Of a stretch of DNA of 39,615 bases, positions 26,768-34,302 are shown one piece after another. The DNA comes from Saccharibacillus qingshengii. Its GTDB lineage: Bacteria; Bacillota; Bacilli; Paenibacillales; Paenibacillaceae. Where the stretch lies: contig NZ_JAAZWC010000038.1 of assembly GCF_013185195.1 (NCBI RefSeq), forward strand, positions 1 to 39,615. The letters run 5' to 3'. A program made the translations under genes and the position numbers. Under the pieces are notes generated by a model, which saw only the letters and a list, made by a program, of their open reading frames with translations, made no database searches and was not told where the DNA came from. Each line of letters opens with the position of its first letter. The first letter of the stretch is position 1.

Positions 26768-27862
26768 ATGAACAAAAAATTATTCGGAAGTTTTGGCGCA
26801 TTGGTTATGGCTGGTACGCTCGTATTGTCCGGCTGCGGTAACAATGCGGCAAGCCCGGCTGCAAAAGCCGAAGCAACACCGAAAGCCCTGCTGAAAGCTT
26901 CGGTAGCAAGCGCTGCAGCAGTCACTTCTTATCAAATGGACAGTAACTTTACCATGAATGAACTGACGGTTACGGTTCCTCCGTCCAGTGCCGACACGGC
27001 AAGCGTGAACCAAGTGGTCAGCATGCTCAAAGGCGCGGAATTCAATATGAAGACCGTATACCAAGGCGACCCGATGCAGGCCGAAATGAACCTCGAAGTC
27101 AAACTTAAAGGCGACATGGAAATGACGATCAAGCTTCCAATCGTAATGACCAAAGAAAAAATGTACGTAAAAGTTCCGAACATTGCTATTCTCCCACTGC
27201 CGCAGGACATTGTTGGCAAGTTCATCGAACTTGATCTGAAAGAACTGGCAGCCGAACAAGGAACCGAATTCAATGACGCTATGCTGGATCCGAAAAACTC
27301 GCAGAAGCTGAGCGCGGACCTGAGCGCAGCGGTTCTGGACAGTTTTGACGAAGGCAAATACTTCAAGAAAATCGCTCCTGGCGATGCCGGACTTCCTGAA
27401 GGCGTAAAAGCGGAAGACGTTGTTCGCTTCGAAGTAACGAACGACAATGTAAAAGACGCGATTACGACTCTGGTTAACGTAGCCCTGCCGAAAGTGATCG
27501 AAACGCTGGATACGCCGGAATACCGTGAAATGCTCGGCATGACCGAACAGGATCTCAAAGACGCGAAAAGCGAACTGAGCACAACGGACAACGAGCAAAT
27601 GAACAAAGATCTTGAAGAAATGAAAAAATACCTGACTGTGAACACGTTCCAGATCGACACGGCACTGAATGCGGACAAATTCCCGATTCACCAGAAGATG
27701 ACGATGGACGTTAACTTCCAGGATCCGGAATCCGAAACTTCGGGTAAAGTGTCCCTGACCGGTTCGTCGACTTACAGCAAAGTAAACGAAAAACAGACGT
27801 TCGAAGTAGGTATCCCAACAGATACAATCACAATGGACGAACTGGAAAACATGAACTACTAA
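26768..27862 (+). CDS. LolA-like/DUF6612-type secreted lipoprotein
   Basis: A 364-residue lipoprotein precursor. MNKKLFGSFGALVMAGTLVL is a signal peptide ending in the lipobox LSGC (Cys at about residue 23). The mature part looks like the LolA/LppX-type curved beta-sheet lipoproteins common in Firmicutes. Repeated amphipathic beta strands run from SYQMDSNFTMNEL through MKTVYQGDPMQAEMNLEVKLKGDMEM, and the tail is rich in Asp, Glu, Ser and Thr. Its role is unknown; relatives may bind lipids or envelope components. AGGGGAG precedes ATG 26768. A candidate ECF-sigma promoter suggests an envelope-stress link. Confidence 0.82.
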   Translation: MNKKLFGSFGALVMAGTLVLSGCGNNAASPAAKAEATPKALLKASVASAAAVTSYQMDSNFTMNELTVTVPPSSADTASVNQVVSMLKGAEFNMKTVYQGDPMQAEMNLEVKLKGDMEMTIKLPIVMTKEKMYVKVPNIAILPLPQDIVGKFIELDLKELAAEQGTEFNDAMLDPKNSQKLSADLSAAVLDSFDEGKYFKKIAPGDAGLPEGVKAEDVVRFEVTNDNVKDAITTLVNVALPKVIETLDTPEYREMLGMTEQDLKDAKSELSTTDNEQMNKDLEEMKKYLTVNTFQIDTALNADKFPIHQKMTMDVNFQDPESETSGKVSLTGSSTYSKVNEKQTFEVGIPTDTITMDELENMNY

Positions 27863-27884
27863 GATCTCCAACCGTTTCAACAAG

Positions 27885-27912
27885 AAAAGGCGGCCCCCAG
27901 GGCCGCCTTTTT
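27885..27912. terminator. bidirectional terminator (lipoprotein gene / tadA)
   Basis: GGCGGCCC-CCA-GGGCCGCC has TTTTT on one side and AAAA on the other. It serves the converging lipoprotein and tadA genes. Confidence 0.9.
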
Positions 27913-27925
27913 GGTGTGTATCGAT

Positions 27926-28474
27926 TTATTCGATTTCCTGATCGGTTGGGGACAGTTCTACGGCGTATTCGGCTTCTGCCTGGCGGAGTGCTTTGCGTTC
28001 TTTCATGCGTCGGCGAAGATCGCGGAAAAAGTCGGACAGCATCGCCGCGCATTCTTCCTGCAGCACACCTTCGATCAGTTCGGTCCGATGGTTGAAGCGG
28101 GGCTCCTGCAGCAGATTCATCAGCGTGCCTGCACATCCGGCTTTGGGATCCGGCGTTCCGTAGACGACCAAAGGCACGCGTCCTTGTACAATTGCACCGG
28201 CGCACATCGGACAGGGTTCAAGCGTGACGTAAAGGGTACAGTCGAGAAGCCGCCAGGCGCCGATCCGTTCGCTGGCTTCCCGAATAGCAATCATCTCCGC
28301 GTGCGCCGTAGCGTCATGTGTCGTTTCCCGCAGATTGTAGCCCCGACCGATAATTTCTCCGCCTCGAACCAGGATTGCGCCGATCGGGACTTCGCCGATC
28401 GCTTTGGCTTTTTCGGCTTCTTCGATAGCAAAGCGCATCCAGTATTCATGGCTGTAAGGATCCGGGAATTCCAA
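27926..28474 (-). CDS. tadA: tRNA-specific adenosine deaminase
   Basis: A 182-residue cytidine/deoxycytidylate deaminase-fold enzyme. It converts the wobble adenosine of tRNA-Arg(ACG) to inosine. The zinc site is H58-A-E60 and P-C88-P-M-C91, and YWMRFAIEEAEKAKAIGEVPIGAI... is typical TadA. The C-terminus has about 20 extra charged residues compared with many family members. TTG 28474 is the start, with AAAGGGG about 11 bases upstream; the next ATG (28438) would trim 12 residues. In B. subtilis tadA (yaaJ) also lies shortly after serS and a tRNA-Ser gene. Confidence 0.93.
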   Translation of the reverse strand: MEFPDPYSHEYWMRFAIEEAEKAKAIGEVPIGAILVRGGEIIGRGYNLRETTHDATAHAEMIAIREASERIGAWRLLDCTLYVTLEPCPMCAGAIVQGRVPLVVYGTPDPKAGCAGTLMNLLQEPRFNHRTELIEGVLQEECAAMLSDFFRDLRRRMKERKALRQAEAEYAVELSPTDQEIE

Positions 28475-28556
28475 AACGATAAAGCCCCTTTCTTCTGTCC
28501 GAAAACGAGATATCCATCGAACAAGTATTCTGGTGTTAACATGGTGTGTACAAAAT

Positions 28557-28638
28557 TGTGGATAAGTAAGCAGTAGTCCACAGGGTTATGCACATATTCT
28601 ACATGAACTTTGTGAATTTGTGAATTGGCTGTGGATAA
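28557..28638. promoter_or_regulatory. cluster of DnaA boxes
   Basis: Two perfect DnaA boxes (TTATCCACA) lie on the minus strand at 28557-28565 and 28630-28638. One consensus variant, TTATGCACA, is on the plus strand at 28586-28594, and a weaker TAGTCCACA lies between. The cluster fills the 207-bp gap between tadA and motB. It may regulate a neighbouring gene or titrate DnaA. Confidence 0.7.
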
Positions 28639-28664
28639 ATAAAGCCCCTTTCCGAAGAAAGAGG
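28634..28664 (-). terminator. motAB terminator
   Basis: On the minus strand CCTCTTTC-TTCG-GAAAGGGG is followed by CTTTATTTAT. It is a TTCG-capped stem 17 bp after the motB stop and overlaps the last DnaA box. Confidence 0.75.
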
Positions 28665-28680
28665 CAGAGGGTAAATCGGA

Positions 28681-29520
28681 TTAAGGCGACTTGGTATTTG
28701 TTGCACTGATCTTGTTCTCCGCGTCTTGATAGTTCCGGATAATCGAAACTTCAACACGGCGATTCTGCGCGCGGCCGGAAGCCGTGGCATTCGAAGCAAC
28801 CGGATGATACTCTCCTGCTGCGATCGAAGTAAAGCGGACCGGATCCAGATTCGGATTTTTGAGCAGCACCTGCATGAAGTTATTGGCCCGGCCCGAGCTG
28901 AGATCCCAGTTGGACTTAAATGCGTTGTTGGAGATCGGGATATTGTCGGTATGGCCGATAACCTGAATGTTGTAACCCGGGAAATTTTTGAGGATATTCG
29001 CAATCGCGGCTGCCAGGGTACGGGAATTCGGTTTGACCGTGGATTCGCCGGAAGCGAACAGCGCTTTGTCGCTGATCGTGATCTGGAGCTGCGACTGATT
29101 GAGATTCGTCTCCAGTTGAGTGCTGAGACCGTTTTTGGTAATATAACTGTCCAGCTGCTTTTTCAGCTTGGTCAGATCTTCCTGTTCTTTTTTCTTCAAT
29201 TTGGCGAGCGTCTCATCAGCCGTGTCTTTCTTCTTGGCCGTGGTGATGTCTGCCTCCTTGGCCATTTCCTCTACGGTTTTGGACCCGTCCTGCGTTTTGC
29301 TGTCTTCCGTAGTAGAGGTGTAATCCATAATACTCTTACCTCCGTTGAACACGGAGTCGAACGCTTCGGCCATGGCTTCGAATTTGCTGACATTGGCCGA
29401 ACTCATGGCATACAAGACGATGAACAGAGCGAGCAGCAGGGTCATAAGGTCGGAATAAGGAAGAAGCCAACTCTCGTCGGCATGTTCTTCGTGGTGTTCC
29501 GGTCTAGCTTTCTTGGCCAC
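28681..29520 (-). CDS. motB: flagellar motor stator protein MotB
   Basis: A 279-residue stator subunit that, with MotA, couples ion flow to flagellar rotation. A single N-terminal membrane helix (residues 19-42) contains PYSDLMTLLLALFIVLYAMS with the ion-carrying Asp24. A Lys/Glu-rich helical linker (about 85-135) follows, then an OmpA/MotB peptidoglycan-binding domain (about 145-265; IQVIGHTDNIP, LSSGRANNFM, NRRVEVSI). Its start overlaps the motA stop by 17 bp, so translation is coupled. Proton versus sodium use cannot be decided by eye. Confidence 0.95.
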   Translation of the reverse strand: MAKKARPEHHEEHADESWLLPYSDLMTLLLALFIVLYAMSSANVSKFEAMAEAFDSVFNGGKSIMDYTSTTEDSKTQDGSKTVEEMAKEADITTAKKKDTADETLAKLKKKEQEDLTKLKKQLDSYITKNGLSTQLETNLNQSQLQITISDKALFASGESTVKPNSRTLAAAIANILKNFPGYNIQVIGHTDNIPISNNAFKSNWDLSSGRANNFMQVLLKNPNLDPVRFTSIAAGEYHPVASNATASGRAQNRRVEVSIIRNYQDAENKISATNTKSP

Positions 29521-30304
29521 CCGAAGCGCCTCCCTTTTCTTCTAATTTCTTGCGTTCCGTAGGAGTCAGGAATACGGCAAGTTTTTGATTGATGGCAATA
29601 GTCGATACGCCCGATTGAATGGACAGCAGACCTTCAACCATCATCATACGAACTTCCACTTCTTTCTTGGAGATCCGTTTAAGCTTGTTGGAGATCGGGT
29701 GGGCCACAACATAGCCGACAAAGATACCGAGCAGGGTGGCAATGAACGCTGCGGCGATGGCGTGGGCCAGTTTGTTCATGTCTTCAAGTTCGCCCAATGC
29801 GGCAATCAGACCGACTACGGCGCCGAGAACGCCGAGCGTCGGAGCATACATGCCCGCCTGGGAGAAGATCTGCGCGCCTACGCGGTGACGTTCTTCCATA
29901 GCATGAATATCTTCCATCAGCACATCGCTGACAAACTCCTGATCGTTGCCGTCGATGATCATCCGCATCCCGTTGCGCAGGAAGTCGTCATCGATTTCGT
30001 CAACTTTGGACTCGAGCGCCAGCAGGCCTTCGCGCCGCGTGATCGATGCCCAATCCATAAACATGCCAACCAGCTCGGGCTTGTCGATCAATTTGGGTTT
30101 GAACAGAAAGATCTTGACGAGCTTCGGGAAATTTTTCAGGTCACTCATCGGGAAACCGACGAATATGGTTGAAACGGTACCTCCAATAATGATAAGATAG
30201 GCCGCCGGCACCATCAGGGCACCCAACGGAGCACCTTTCAAAATCATGCCGACAAAAATGGAAACCAGAGCGAGAACCAGACCGATAAGAGACGATAATT
30301 CCAT
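29504..30304 (-). CDS. motA: flagellar motor stator protein MotA
   Basis: A 266-residue inner-membrane protein with four hydrophobic segments (about residues 5-25, 32-50, 150-172 and 182-205). The cytoplasmic loop has the MotA features RREGLLALESKVDEIDDDFLRNGMRM, and AGMYAPTLGVLGAVVGLI gives the third helix. It forms the stator with MotB. ATG 30304 is preceded by GAGGTG. No clear sigma-D or sigma-A promoter was found upstream. The pair stands alone, without other motility genes in the window. Confidence 0.95.
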   Translation of the reverse strand: MELSSLIGLVLALVSIFVGMILKGAPLGALMVPAAYLIIIGGTVSTIFVGFPMSDLKNFPKLVKIFLFKPKLIDKPELVGMFMDWASITRREGLLALESKVDEIDDDFLRNGMRMIIDGNDQEFVSDVLMEDIHAMEERHRVGAQIFSQAGMYAPTLGVLGAVVGLIAALGELEDMNKLAHAIAAAFIATLLGIFVGYVVAHPISNKLKRISKKEVEVRMMMVEGLLSIQSGVSTIAINQKLAVFLTPTERKKLEEKGGASGGQES

Positions 30305-30524
30305 GTAAGCACCTCATCCATGAGAATATAAAACTTCATAAGCACGGCCATCCCTGGCCTTTGCGAACTGCAAGAAACAAAACGGAAAACGTAGGCGACC
30401 TTCTCGTACGAGCTTCAAACGGGACTGCCGGATGGTACGCATTCGATGAAGCGAAACCTGTTCAACAGTCCAAATATTCGGACAACGGCATCGTCAGGCG
30501 ATTTTCGACTAAAAACACCCTATG

Positions 30525-30564
30525 GCTCGATATGTTTTTTATCGACAAGGGGAGCTTTTTTTTT
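30525..30564 (+). terminator. terminator-like hairpin in the motA-upstream gap
   Basis: TCGATA (30527-30532) pairs with TATCGA (30540-30545), and an outer GCTC/GAGC is possible; nine T residues follow (30556-30564). The 333-bp gap 30305-30637 otherwise holds no convincing gene. Which transcript would be ended is unclear. Confidence 0.35.
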
Positions 30565-30580
30565 AAGAGATAAATTGCGC

Positions 30581-30586
30581 TATAAT
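30581..30586 (+). promoter_or_regulatory. -10 box of the small conserved gene
   Basis: A perfect TATAAT about 50 bp upstream of the ATG at 30638. The -35 region is only a T-rich tract. Confidence 0.45.
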
Positions 30587-30637
30587 GAAAATAAGATAGC
30601 CGGTTCACAATAATGTACAAAAAAAGGAGCAGAAGCA

Positions 30638-30931
30638 ATGGGAGTTAAACACGGAAGAGATTACGGGGATATCCTGCAGGATTTGACGAAAGCGGTCTCA
30701 TTGATTCCGGACAGTTATTTGTTCTTCGAAATGGATTCGGAAGACTGGGAACGTATGGGAACGGAAGACCGTCTCGAAGTCCAGGAAGCGCTGGCGGAAG
30801 ATCTGTTCTATGGACTGGGCACCCAGCCGTCGATCGGTGTAGGCAGCGCGGTCGTGATCCACGATGCGGATCTTCATCGGATCAACGTACTGATCGGAGA
30901 CAAGCAGATGACCTTTGTGCCTTTGATCTGA
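30638..30931 (+). CDS. small conserved protein of unknown function (97 aa)
   Basis: A 97-residue acidic soluble protein with no signal peptide or membrane segment. It has an alternating helix-strand pattern (DILQDLTKAVSLIP; VQEALAEDLFYGLG; AVVIHDADLHRINVLIG). The gene is well formed: a -10 box, AAAGGAG 9 bases before ATG 30638, and a strong terminator downstream. I do not recognise a family with a known role. The clean gene structure makes it very likely real. Confidence 0.8.
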   Translation: MGVKHGRDYGDILQDLTKAVSLIPDSYLFFEMDSEDWERMGTEDRLEVQEALAEDLFYGLGTQPSIGVGSAVVIHDADLHRINVLIGDKQMTFVPLI

Positions 30932-30994
30932 TTTGATCCGAAGAAGCGGGGGCATCGTGGAAGGAAACGCACAGAATCTGCCTTGGATGAGCCC

Positions 30995-31035
30995 AAAAAG
31001 CCGGCGCACCGCGAATCGTGGTGCGCCGGCTTTTT
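30995..31035. terminator. strong bidirectional terminator
   Basis: A perfect 16-bp stem (30995-31010 with 31020-31035) has A5 and T5 flanks. It ends the 97-residue gene and can serve the minus-strand acetyltransferase gene. Confidence 0.93.
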
Positions 31036-31185
31036 GAATAGGGATGTAGTCATGGAAAGCGGGTGTATGCCCGATCAGGGCGAGACGCGGCTGGGGGACG
31101 TCCAGGCATCTGCTTCCGGGCGGCAAAGCCAACCAGGCGGTCTGTGCCGCTCAATTGGGCGCGCGACCATGATCGGGTATCGGTG
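31028..31185 (+). pseudogene. decayed ribokinase (RbsK-like) N-terminal fragment
   Basis: Translation gives GFLNRDVVMESGCMPDQGET (from 31028) then RLGD. After a frameshift it gives LLPGGKANQAVCAAQLGAR (from 31113), and after another TMIG. This follows the order of the ribokinase N-terminus (GSLNMDLV.., P..GET..G, LPGGKGANQAVAAARLGA, TMIG). One glycine codon of GGKGAN is missing, at least two frameshifts are needed, and no C-terminal half follows. Its start overlaps the terminator's right arm. It fills the gap before the GNAT gene. Confidence 0.7.
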
Positions 31186-31216
31186 CCGCCGGGTTCGTCT
31201 GTGCGAGGAGCCGGAT

Positions 31217-31702
31217 CTACTCCGCCGGCTCCTCGTAGACCATGCAGTAGAACGGCTTCATGCCGCCCGGTGTCATCCGTTCGTACAGATCGGTGATATG
31301 AAAGCCGGCTTTACGGTAGGCTTTGATCGCGCGCTGATTCCAGGTGAGCACCTCCAGGTCGATCTCCTGGCCGGGAATGCGCCGCAGGGCTTCTGCCGTA
31401 ACGGCGCGGACAAACTCCGGACCCGTCCCGCGGCCGCACAGATCGGGGCGCATGCCGATGCCGAGGCGAGTTGTGCCGCCGAGCGGGAAGAGCTGGGCAA
31501 ACCCGCACAGATCCTCGCCTTGATAGACTGTCACATACTGCTGTTCGCGCAGCTCGGGATCGCCGAATTCGATCCCGAGCTGTTTGACTTCTTCCCAGGG
31601 CATCCAGCCGTAGATATCATAGGGGAAGTCGTACTGCCAACCGCAGACGGCTTCCGCTTCCCGCTCGGTCATCGGATGAACTTCGAAAGGCTGCGCGTGC
31701 AT
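31217..31702 (-). CDS. GNAT family N-acetyltransferase
   Basis: A 161-residue acetyltransferase. The core has the GNAT order: a beta strand with GEDLCGFAQLFPL, then RLGIGMRPDLCGRGTGPEFVRAV carrying the acetyl-CoA-binding R/Q-x-x-G-x-G/A motif (LCGRGTG). EIDLEVLTWNQRAIKAYRKAGFH is the typical motif B region. ATG 31702 has GAAGGAGAC upstream. The substrate cannot be predicted. It is a single gene, with the ribokinase remnant and the terminator at 30995-31035 downstream. Confidence 0.88.
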   Translation of the reverse strand: MHAQPFEVHPMTEREAEAVCGWQYDFPYDIYGWMPWEEVKQLGIEFGDPELREQQYVTVYQGEDLCGFAQLFPLGGTTRLGIGMRPDLCGRGTGPEFVRAVTAEALRRIPGQEIDLEVLTWNQRAIKAYRKAGFHITDLYERMTPGGMKPFYCMVYEEPAE

Positions 31703-31876
31703 AGTCGTTCGTCTCCTTCATATAAAAGATGCCCAATAAAATGGGAGAATGCGTTTAAGCGTTCCGCTCGCGGGTAATATTTTGTAAGACAAGATTTACA
31801 CGGCATTTGAAACCTTTTCAAGCTTACAACCGTTTAAAAGAGAAATGAAACAGGATTTCGATCCACCGAACACATG

Positions 31877-31914
31877 AAAAAACCGCATCGGATGATTGCA
31901 CTCATCCAATACGG
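31877..31914 (-). terminator. terminator of the NlpC/P60 gene
   Basis: On the minus strand CCGTATTGGATGA pairs with TCATCCGATGCGG (two G-U pairs) around a 6-base loop, followed by six T residues (31877-31882). Confidence 0.8.
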
Positions 31915-31975
31915 CTTCAGAATTCATAGATAAAGTTATGGAACGGATCTGTAGGATCCTAGAAAGAATTCGATT

Positions 31976-32452
31976 TTAGTTGCTGGCAAGGGACGAATAC
32001 GTGGATGTGCTCATGACGCGAGCGGCTCCAACGTAACGTTCGGCATAATAACTCGAGCCCAGGCTGTCGTAGCGAACTCCGTTCGAAGACGACGAATGGG
32101 CGAATTTGCCGTTGCCTACATAGATGCCCACATGGGAAATGCCCCGGCCGTTCGTGTTGAAGAATACCAGATCTCCCGCACGCAGGTCGCTCTTGTCAAC
32201 TTTGGAACCGGCGCTGTACTGCGAAGAAGATTGGCGCGGCAGGTTGATTTTGAGTTTGTCGAAGACATAACTTGTGAATCCCGAGCAGTCAAAGCCGTTA
32301 GGTGTAGTTCCTGCTGTGCGATAAGGTGTTCCAACTACAGAGTCGATTACGTTGTCCAATTGGGAGTCTGCATGAGCATTTCCTGCGCTTGCTACGCTAA
32401 AGGCGATAGCGAGACCCATTACTGCGGCTGTCAGCTTCTTCTTCAAAGACAT
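31976..32452 (-). CDS. secreted NlpC/P60 family peptidoglycan endopeptidase
   Basis: A 158-residue exported cell-wall hydrolase. The signal peptide covers about residues 1-28 (KKKLTAAVMGLAIAFSVASA, likely cut after NAHA). It is followed directly by an NlpC/P60 catalytic domain with Cys56 (GFDCSGF), His107 (ISHVGIYVG) and His119 (KFAHSSS). No LysM or SH3 repeat is present, so it is a minimal single-domain enzyme. It likely cuts the gamma-D-Glu to diamino acid bond of stem peptides. GGAAGGGG precedes ATG 32452. A c-di-AMP riboswitch lies immediately upstream, as for many Firmicute wall hydrolases. Confidence 0.92.
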   Translation of the reverse strand: MSLKKKLTAAVMGLAIAFSVASAGNAHADSQLDNVIDSVVGTPYRTAGTTPNGFDCSGFTSYVFDKLKINLPRQSSSQYSAGSKVDKSDLRAGDLVFFNTNGRGISHVGIYVGNGKFAHSSSSNGVRYDSLGSSYYAERYVGAARVMSTSTYSSLASN

Positions 32453-32471
32453 TGTACCCCTTCCATGTTTG

Positions 32472-32612
32472 CCTGCGAGGTTAGCTTAAGGATTCGGTTG
32501 AGAAGGTCCCCCTATGACTCCTTCGTTGCGAAGTCAATTCACCCATAACTGGTTCCCCCGCTTCCCGGTGCCTGAATTAGGCTCAGATCTTGGTTTGCAC
32601 CGATAAAGCTTC
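32472..32612 (-). ncRNA. c-di-AMP riboswitch (ydaO-yuaA type)
   Basis: The minus strand carries the ydaO hallmarks in order: a CGGTGC...GCACCG helix, GCGGGGGAACCA, GGGTGAATTG, a CTTCGTTGCGAAG hairpin, then ACCTTCTCAACCGAATCC and AGCTAACCTCGCAGGC. Known ydaO riboswitches sense c-di-AMP and repress wall-hydrolase and osmolyte genes. Only about 20 bases separate its 3' end from the NlpC/P60 start, leaving no room for a separate terminator. The exact 5' boundary is approximate. Confidence 0.88.
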
Positions 32613-32640
32613 GGATATTCTTCCGTCGTTGTCAAAATGC

Positions 32641-32919
32641 GCAATTTCTATGGCTTCAATCAAAGTTTACAAAGTTGTTACTACTCACAAAACACATTGT
32701 AGCAAAGGACTTAGCCGTTGGCAAACCTTTATTTAACATTGTTTTGATGCGTGTTTGACGCGGACCTTCCATCAAAACGTGCAAACCGCGCGGCTATGCG
32801 GTTTTGCGAAAGTTAAAAAAGAGAATGTTCACATAAATTTACGAAGCTTCCTATCTTCCGAGAGGCTTTTAAGCGACTTTACCCTGCGGTTTATCAAATA
32901 GGGACCCGGGTGTTTTGTT
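32641..32919. other. gene-free AT-rich stretch between riboswitch and ywhD
   Basis: No coding sequence is supported here. It must hold the promoter of the riboswitch transcript on the minus strand; TTGTAA (near 32674) with TAGAAA 16 bp further is the only weak candidate. I see no repeat or strong hairpin. Confidence 0.4.
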
Positions 32920-32947
32920 TTGCTTTCGTCTTTTTATCGGATAGAAT
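32920..32947 (+). promoter_or_regulatory. candidate ywhD promoter
   Basis: TTGCTT (32920-32925) and TAGAAT (32942-32947) are 16 bp apart, about 90 bp upstream of ywhD. Confidence 0.4.
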
Positions 32948-33037
32948 AGAAGAAGATGAAGAGTTTCATGAAAAAAGATTAATTTTTTGCAAGAATTTGG
33001 ATGAATTTAATCGCCGAAAGGGGTGCGGACTCCCGCC

Positions 33038-33550
33038 ATGGAAGACAATCAGACAGGTAAAAAACAGCTTGGGCTCAACATCATCAGCAGCAGCCAAAAG
33101 AGCAGCAAACATAAGGGTTTCGGTACCGGCGCCATTAACTTAAACAATGTATCCCCGATTATCATAGACGAAGGCGAAGCCAAGATCGATGTAGGCGCCA
33201 TGCACGCGAAGAGCAAAGTGGAGCGGGGTATCAAGTTTACCGCCGAGCGCATGGATGCCGAAGGCGGACGCCGCGTATGGCTGGTCTGGGTGGCGGTGGA
33301 CAAGACGGAAGAAGGCGGAAGCTATGCCGGAGCGACGGCCTGCGAGATGTGGATCAACAGCGAAACCAAGCGAGGCTTCAAGATTCTGGCCGATCACGTA
33401 AACAAACTCGATTATGCGATCAAGCGCAAGATTATGCTCGGTGAAATGGACGACGGAGCCAAGACGGCGCTCAAGACGCTGCTGACGGCGCACAACGAAG
33501 AATGGTGGAACCGTTCGCCGGAAGAGCTCAAGGAAGCCCTGAGCGTTTAA
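33038..33550 (+). CDS. ywhD: YwhD family protein
   Basis: A 170-residue soluble protein that closely follows the B. subtilis YwhD pattern. It has KKQLGLNIIS, GFGTGAINLNNVSPIIID, DVGAMHAKSKVERGIKF, RVWLVWVAVDK, YAGATACEMW and AHNEEWWNRSPEELKEAL. The biochemical role is unknown. ATG 33038 is preferred with AAAGGGGTG about 12 bases upstream; the in-frame GTG at 33023 lies inside that site. It is a single gene that converges on mpg and shares a terminator with it. Confidence 0.88.
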   Translation: MEDNQTGKKQLGLNIISSSQKSSKHKGFGTGAINLNNVSPIIIDEGEAKIDVGAMHAKSKVERGIKFTAERMDAEGGRRVWLVWVAVDKTEEGGSYAGATACEMWINSETKRGFKILADHVNKLDYAIKRKIMLGEMDDGAKTALKTLLTAHNEEWWNRSPEELKEALSV

Positions 33551-33591
33551 TCGCCCTGCCTGTTATCGTATTTTTGCCTAAATGACGAAGA

Positions 33592-33626
33592 AGCGCCGAT
33601 CCCTTTGCGGGACCGGCGCTTTTTTT
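33592..33626. terminator. terminator of ywhD, shared with mpg
   Basis: AGCGCCG-A-TCCC pairs with GGGA-C-CGGCGCT around TTTGC, followed by seven T residues. It overlaps the last bases of the opposing mpg gene. Confidence 0.88.
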
Positions 33627-34302
33627 ACAAATAAAATCGCTTCGGCGGATGGGTCTTGTCGTGGATCGAGACGTACGGATGGTCTTTAATCAAAAAGCGC
33701 CAAGGTTCGGCCGCATATTCTTCCGCATAGTCGATATTGATACGCGGACCGCACATGATCTTCAGCGAAGCGGGATCGTCGCCGGCTTCAAGATACAGCG
33801 GGCTGGTCGGTACGGTCAGGCGGCAGCCGTTGAGCGATTTGTCGATATCCAGCGCCCGGCACAGCTTGCCCGGTCCGCTGGACAGATCGGACGCTTTCTT
33901 CGATTTGATCCTGCGGAAAAAGCGCATGCGCCGCTCGTCTTCTTCGGTGAGCGGCTCCACGGCTCGGATCAGCACGGCCTGCGGGTTGTCTTTTTCTCCC
34001 GTGACGACGTTCAGGCAGTGGTACATGCCGTAGATCAGATAGATATAGGCCGGTCCCCCGGTTCCGAACATGATCTCCGTGCGGGGGGTTCGCCGGCCGC
34101 CGTAGGCATGGCTGCCTTTGTCTTCGATACCGCCGTAACTCTCCGTCTCGATAATCCGGCTGCGGATCTCTCCGAATTCGGTGCGGCGTACCAACGTCTG
34201 GCCCAGCAGCCGCGGAGACGCTTCAAGCGCGGTCGAGGCGAACAGGGAAGCCGGGAGGGGGCGGAAGCCGCCCGGCGTTGGATTCGGCGTGAGGGACTGC
34301 AT
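33625..34302 (-). CDS. mpg: 3-methyladenine DNA glycosylase (Mpg/AAG family)
   Basis: A 225-residue base-excision repair enzyme that removes alkylated purines such as 3-methyladenine and hypoxanthine. It shows ASPRLLGQTLVRR, the catalytic-Glu segment RIIETESYGG, DKGSHAYGGRRTPRTEIMFG, AYIYLIYGMYHCLNVVTG and LSSGPGKLCRALDID, all typical of the AAG fold. ATG 34302 is chosen because AAAGGAGG (34311-34317) lies upstream. The frame stays open a further 47 codons into the region next to the repeats, without a ribosome site. Confidence 0.93.
   Translation of the reverse strand: MQSLTPNPTPGGFRPLPASLFASTALEASPRLLGQTLVRRTEFGEIRSRIIETESYGGIEDKGSHAYGGRRTPRTEIMFGTGGPAYIYLIYGMYHCLNVVTGEKDNPQAVLIRAVEPLTEEDERRMRFFRRIKSKKASDLSSGPGKLCRALDIDKSLNGCRLTVPTSPLYLEAGDDPASLKIMCGPRINIDYAEEYAAEPWRFLIKDHPYVSIHDKTHPPKRFYL

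Noticed and set aside
26587-26841. Small frame before the lipoprotein gene
   Set aside because: It runs out of frame into the lipoprotein coding region, has no ribosome site and would contain the ECF-like promoter.
28557-28638. The chromosomal origin itself
   Set aside because: Only three good DnaA boxes, no dnaA or dnaN gene adjacent and no clear AT-rich unwinding element, so a regulatory or titration cluster is more likely than oriC.
30361-30573. 70-codon frame upstream of the 97-residue gene
   Set aside because: No ribosome site, unstructured composition, and its end is the T-rich hairpin; not supported as a gene.
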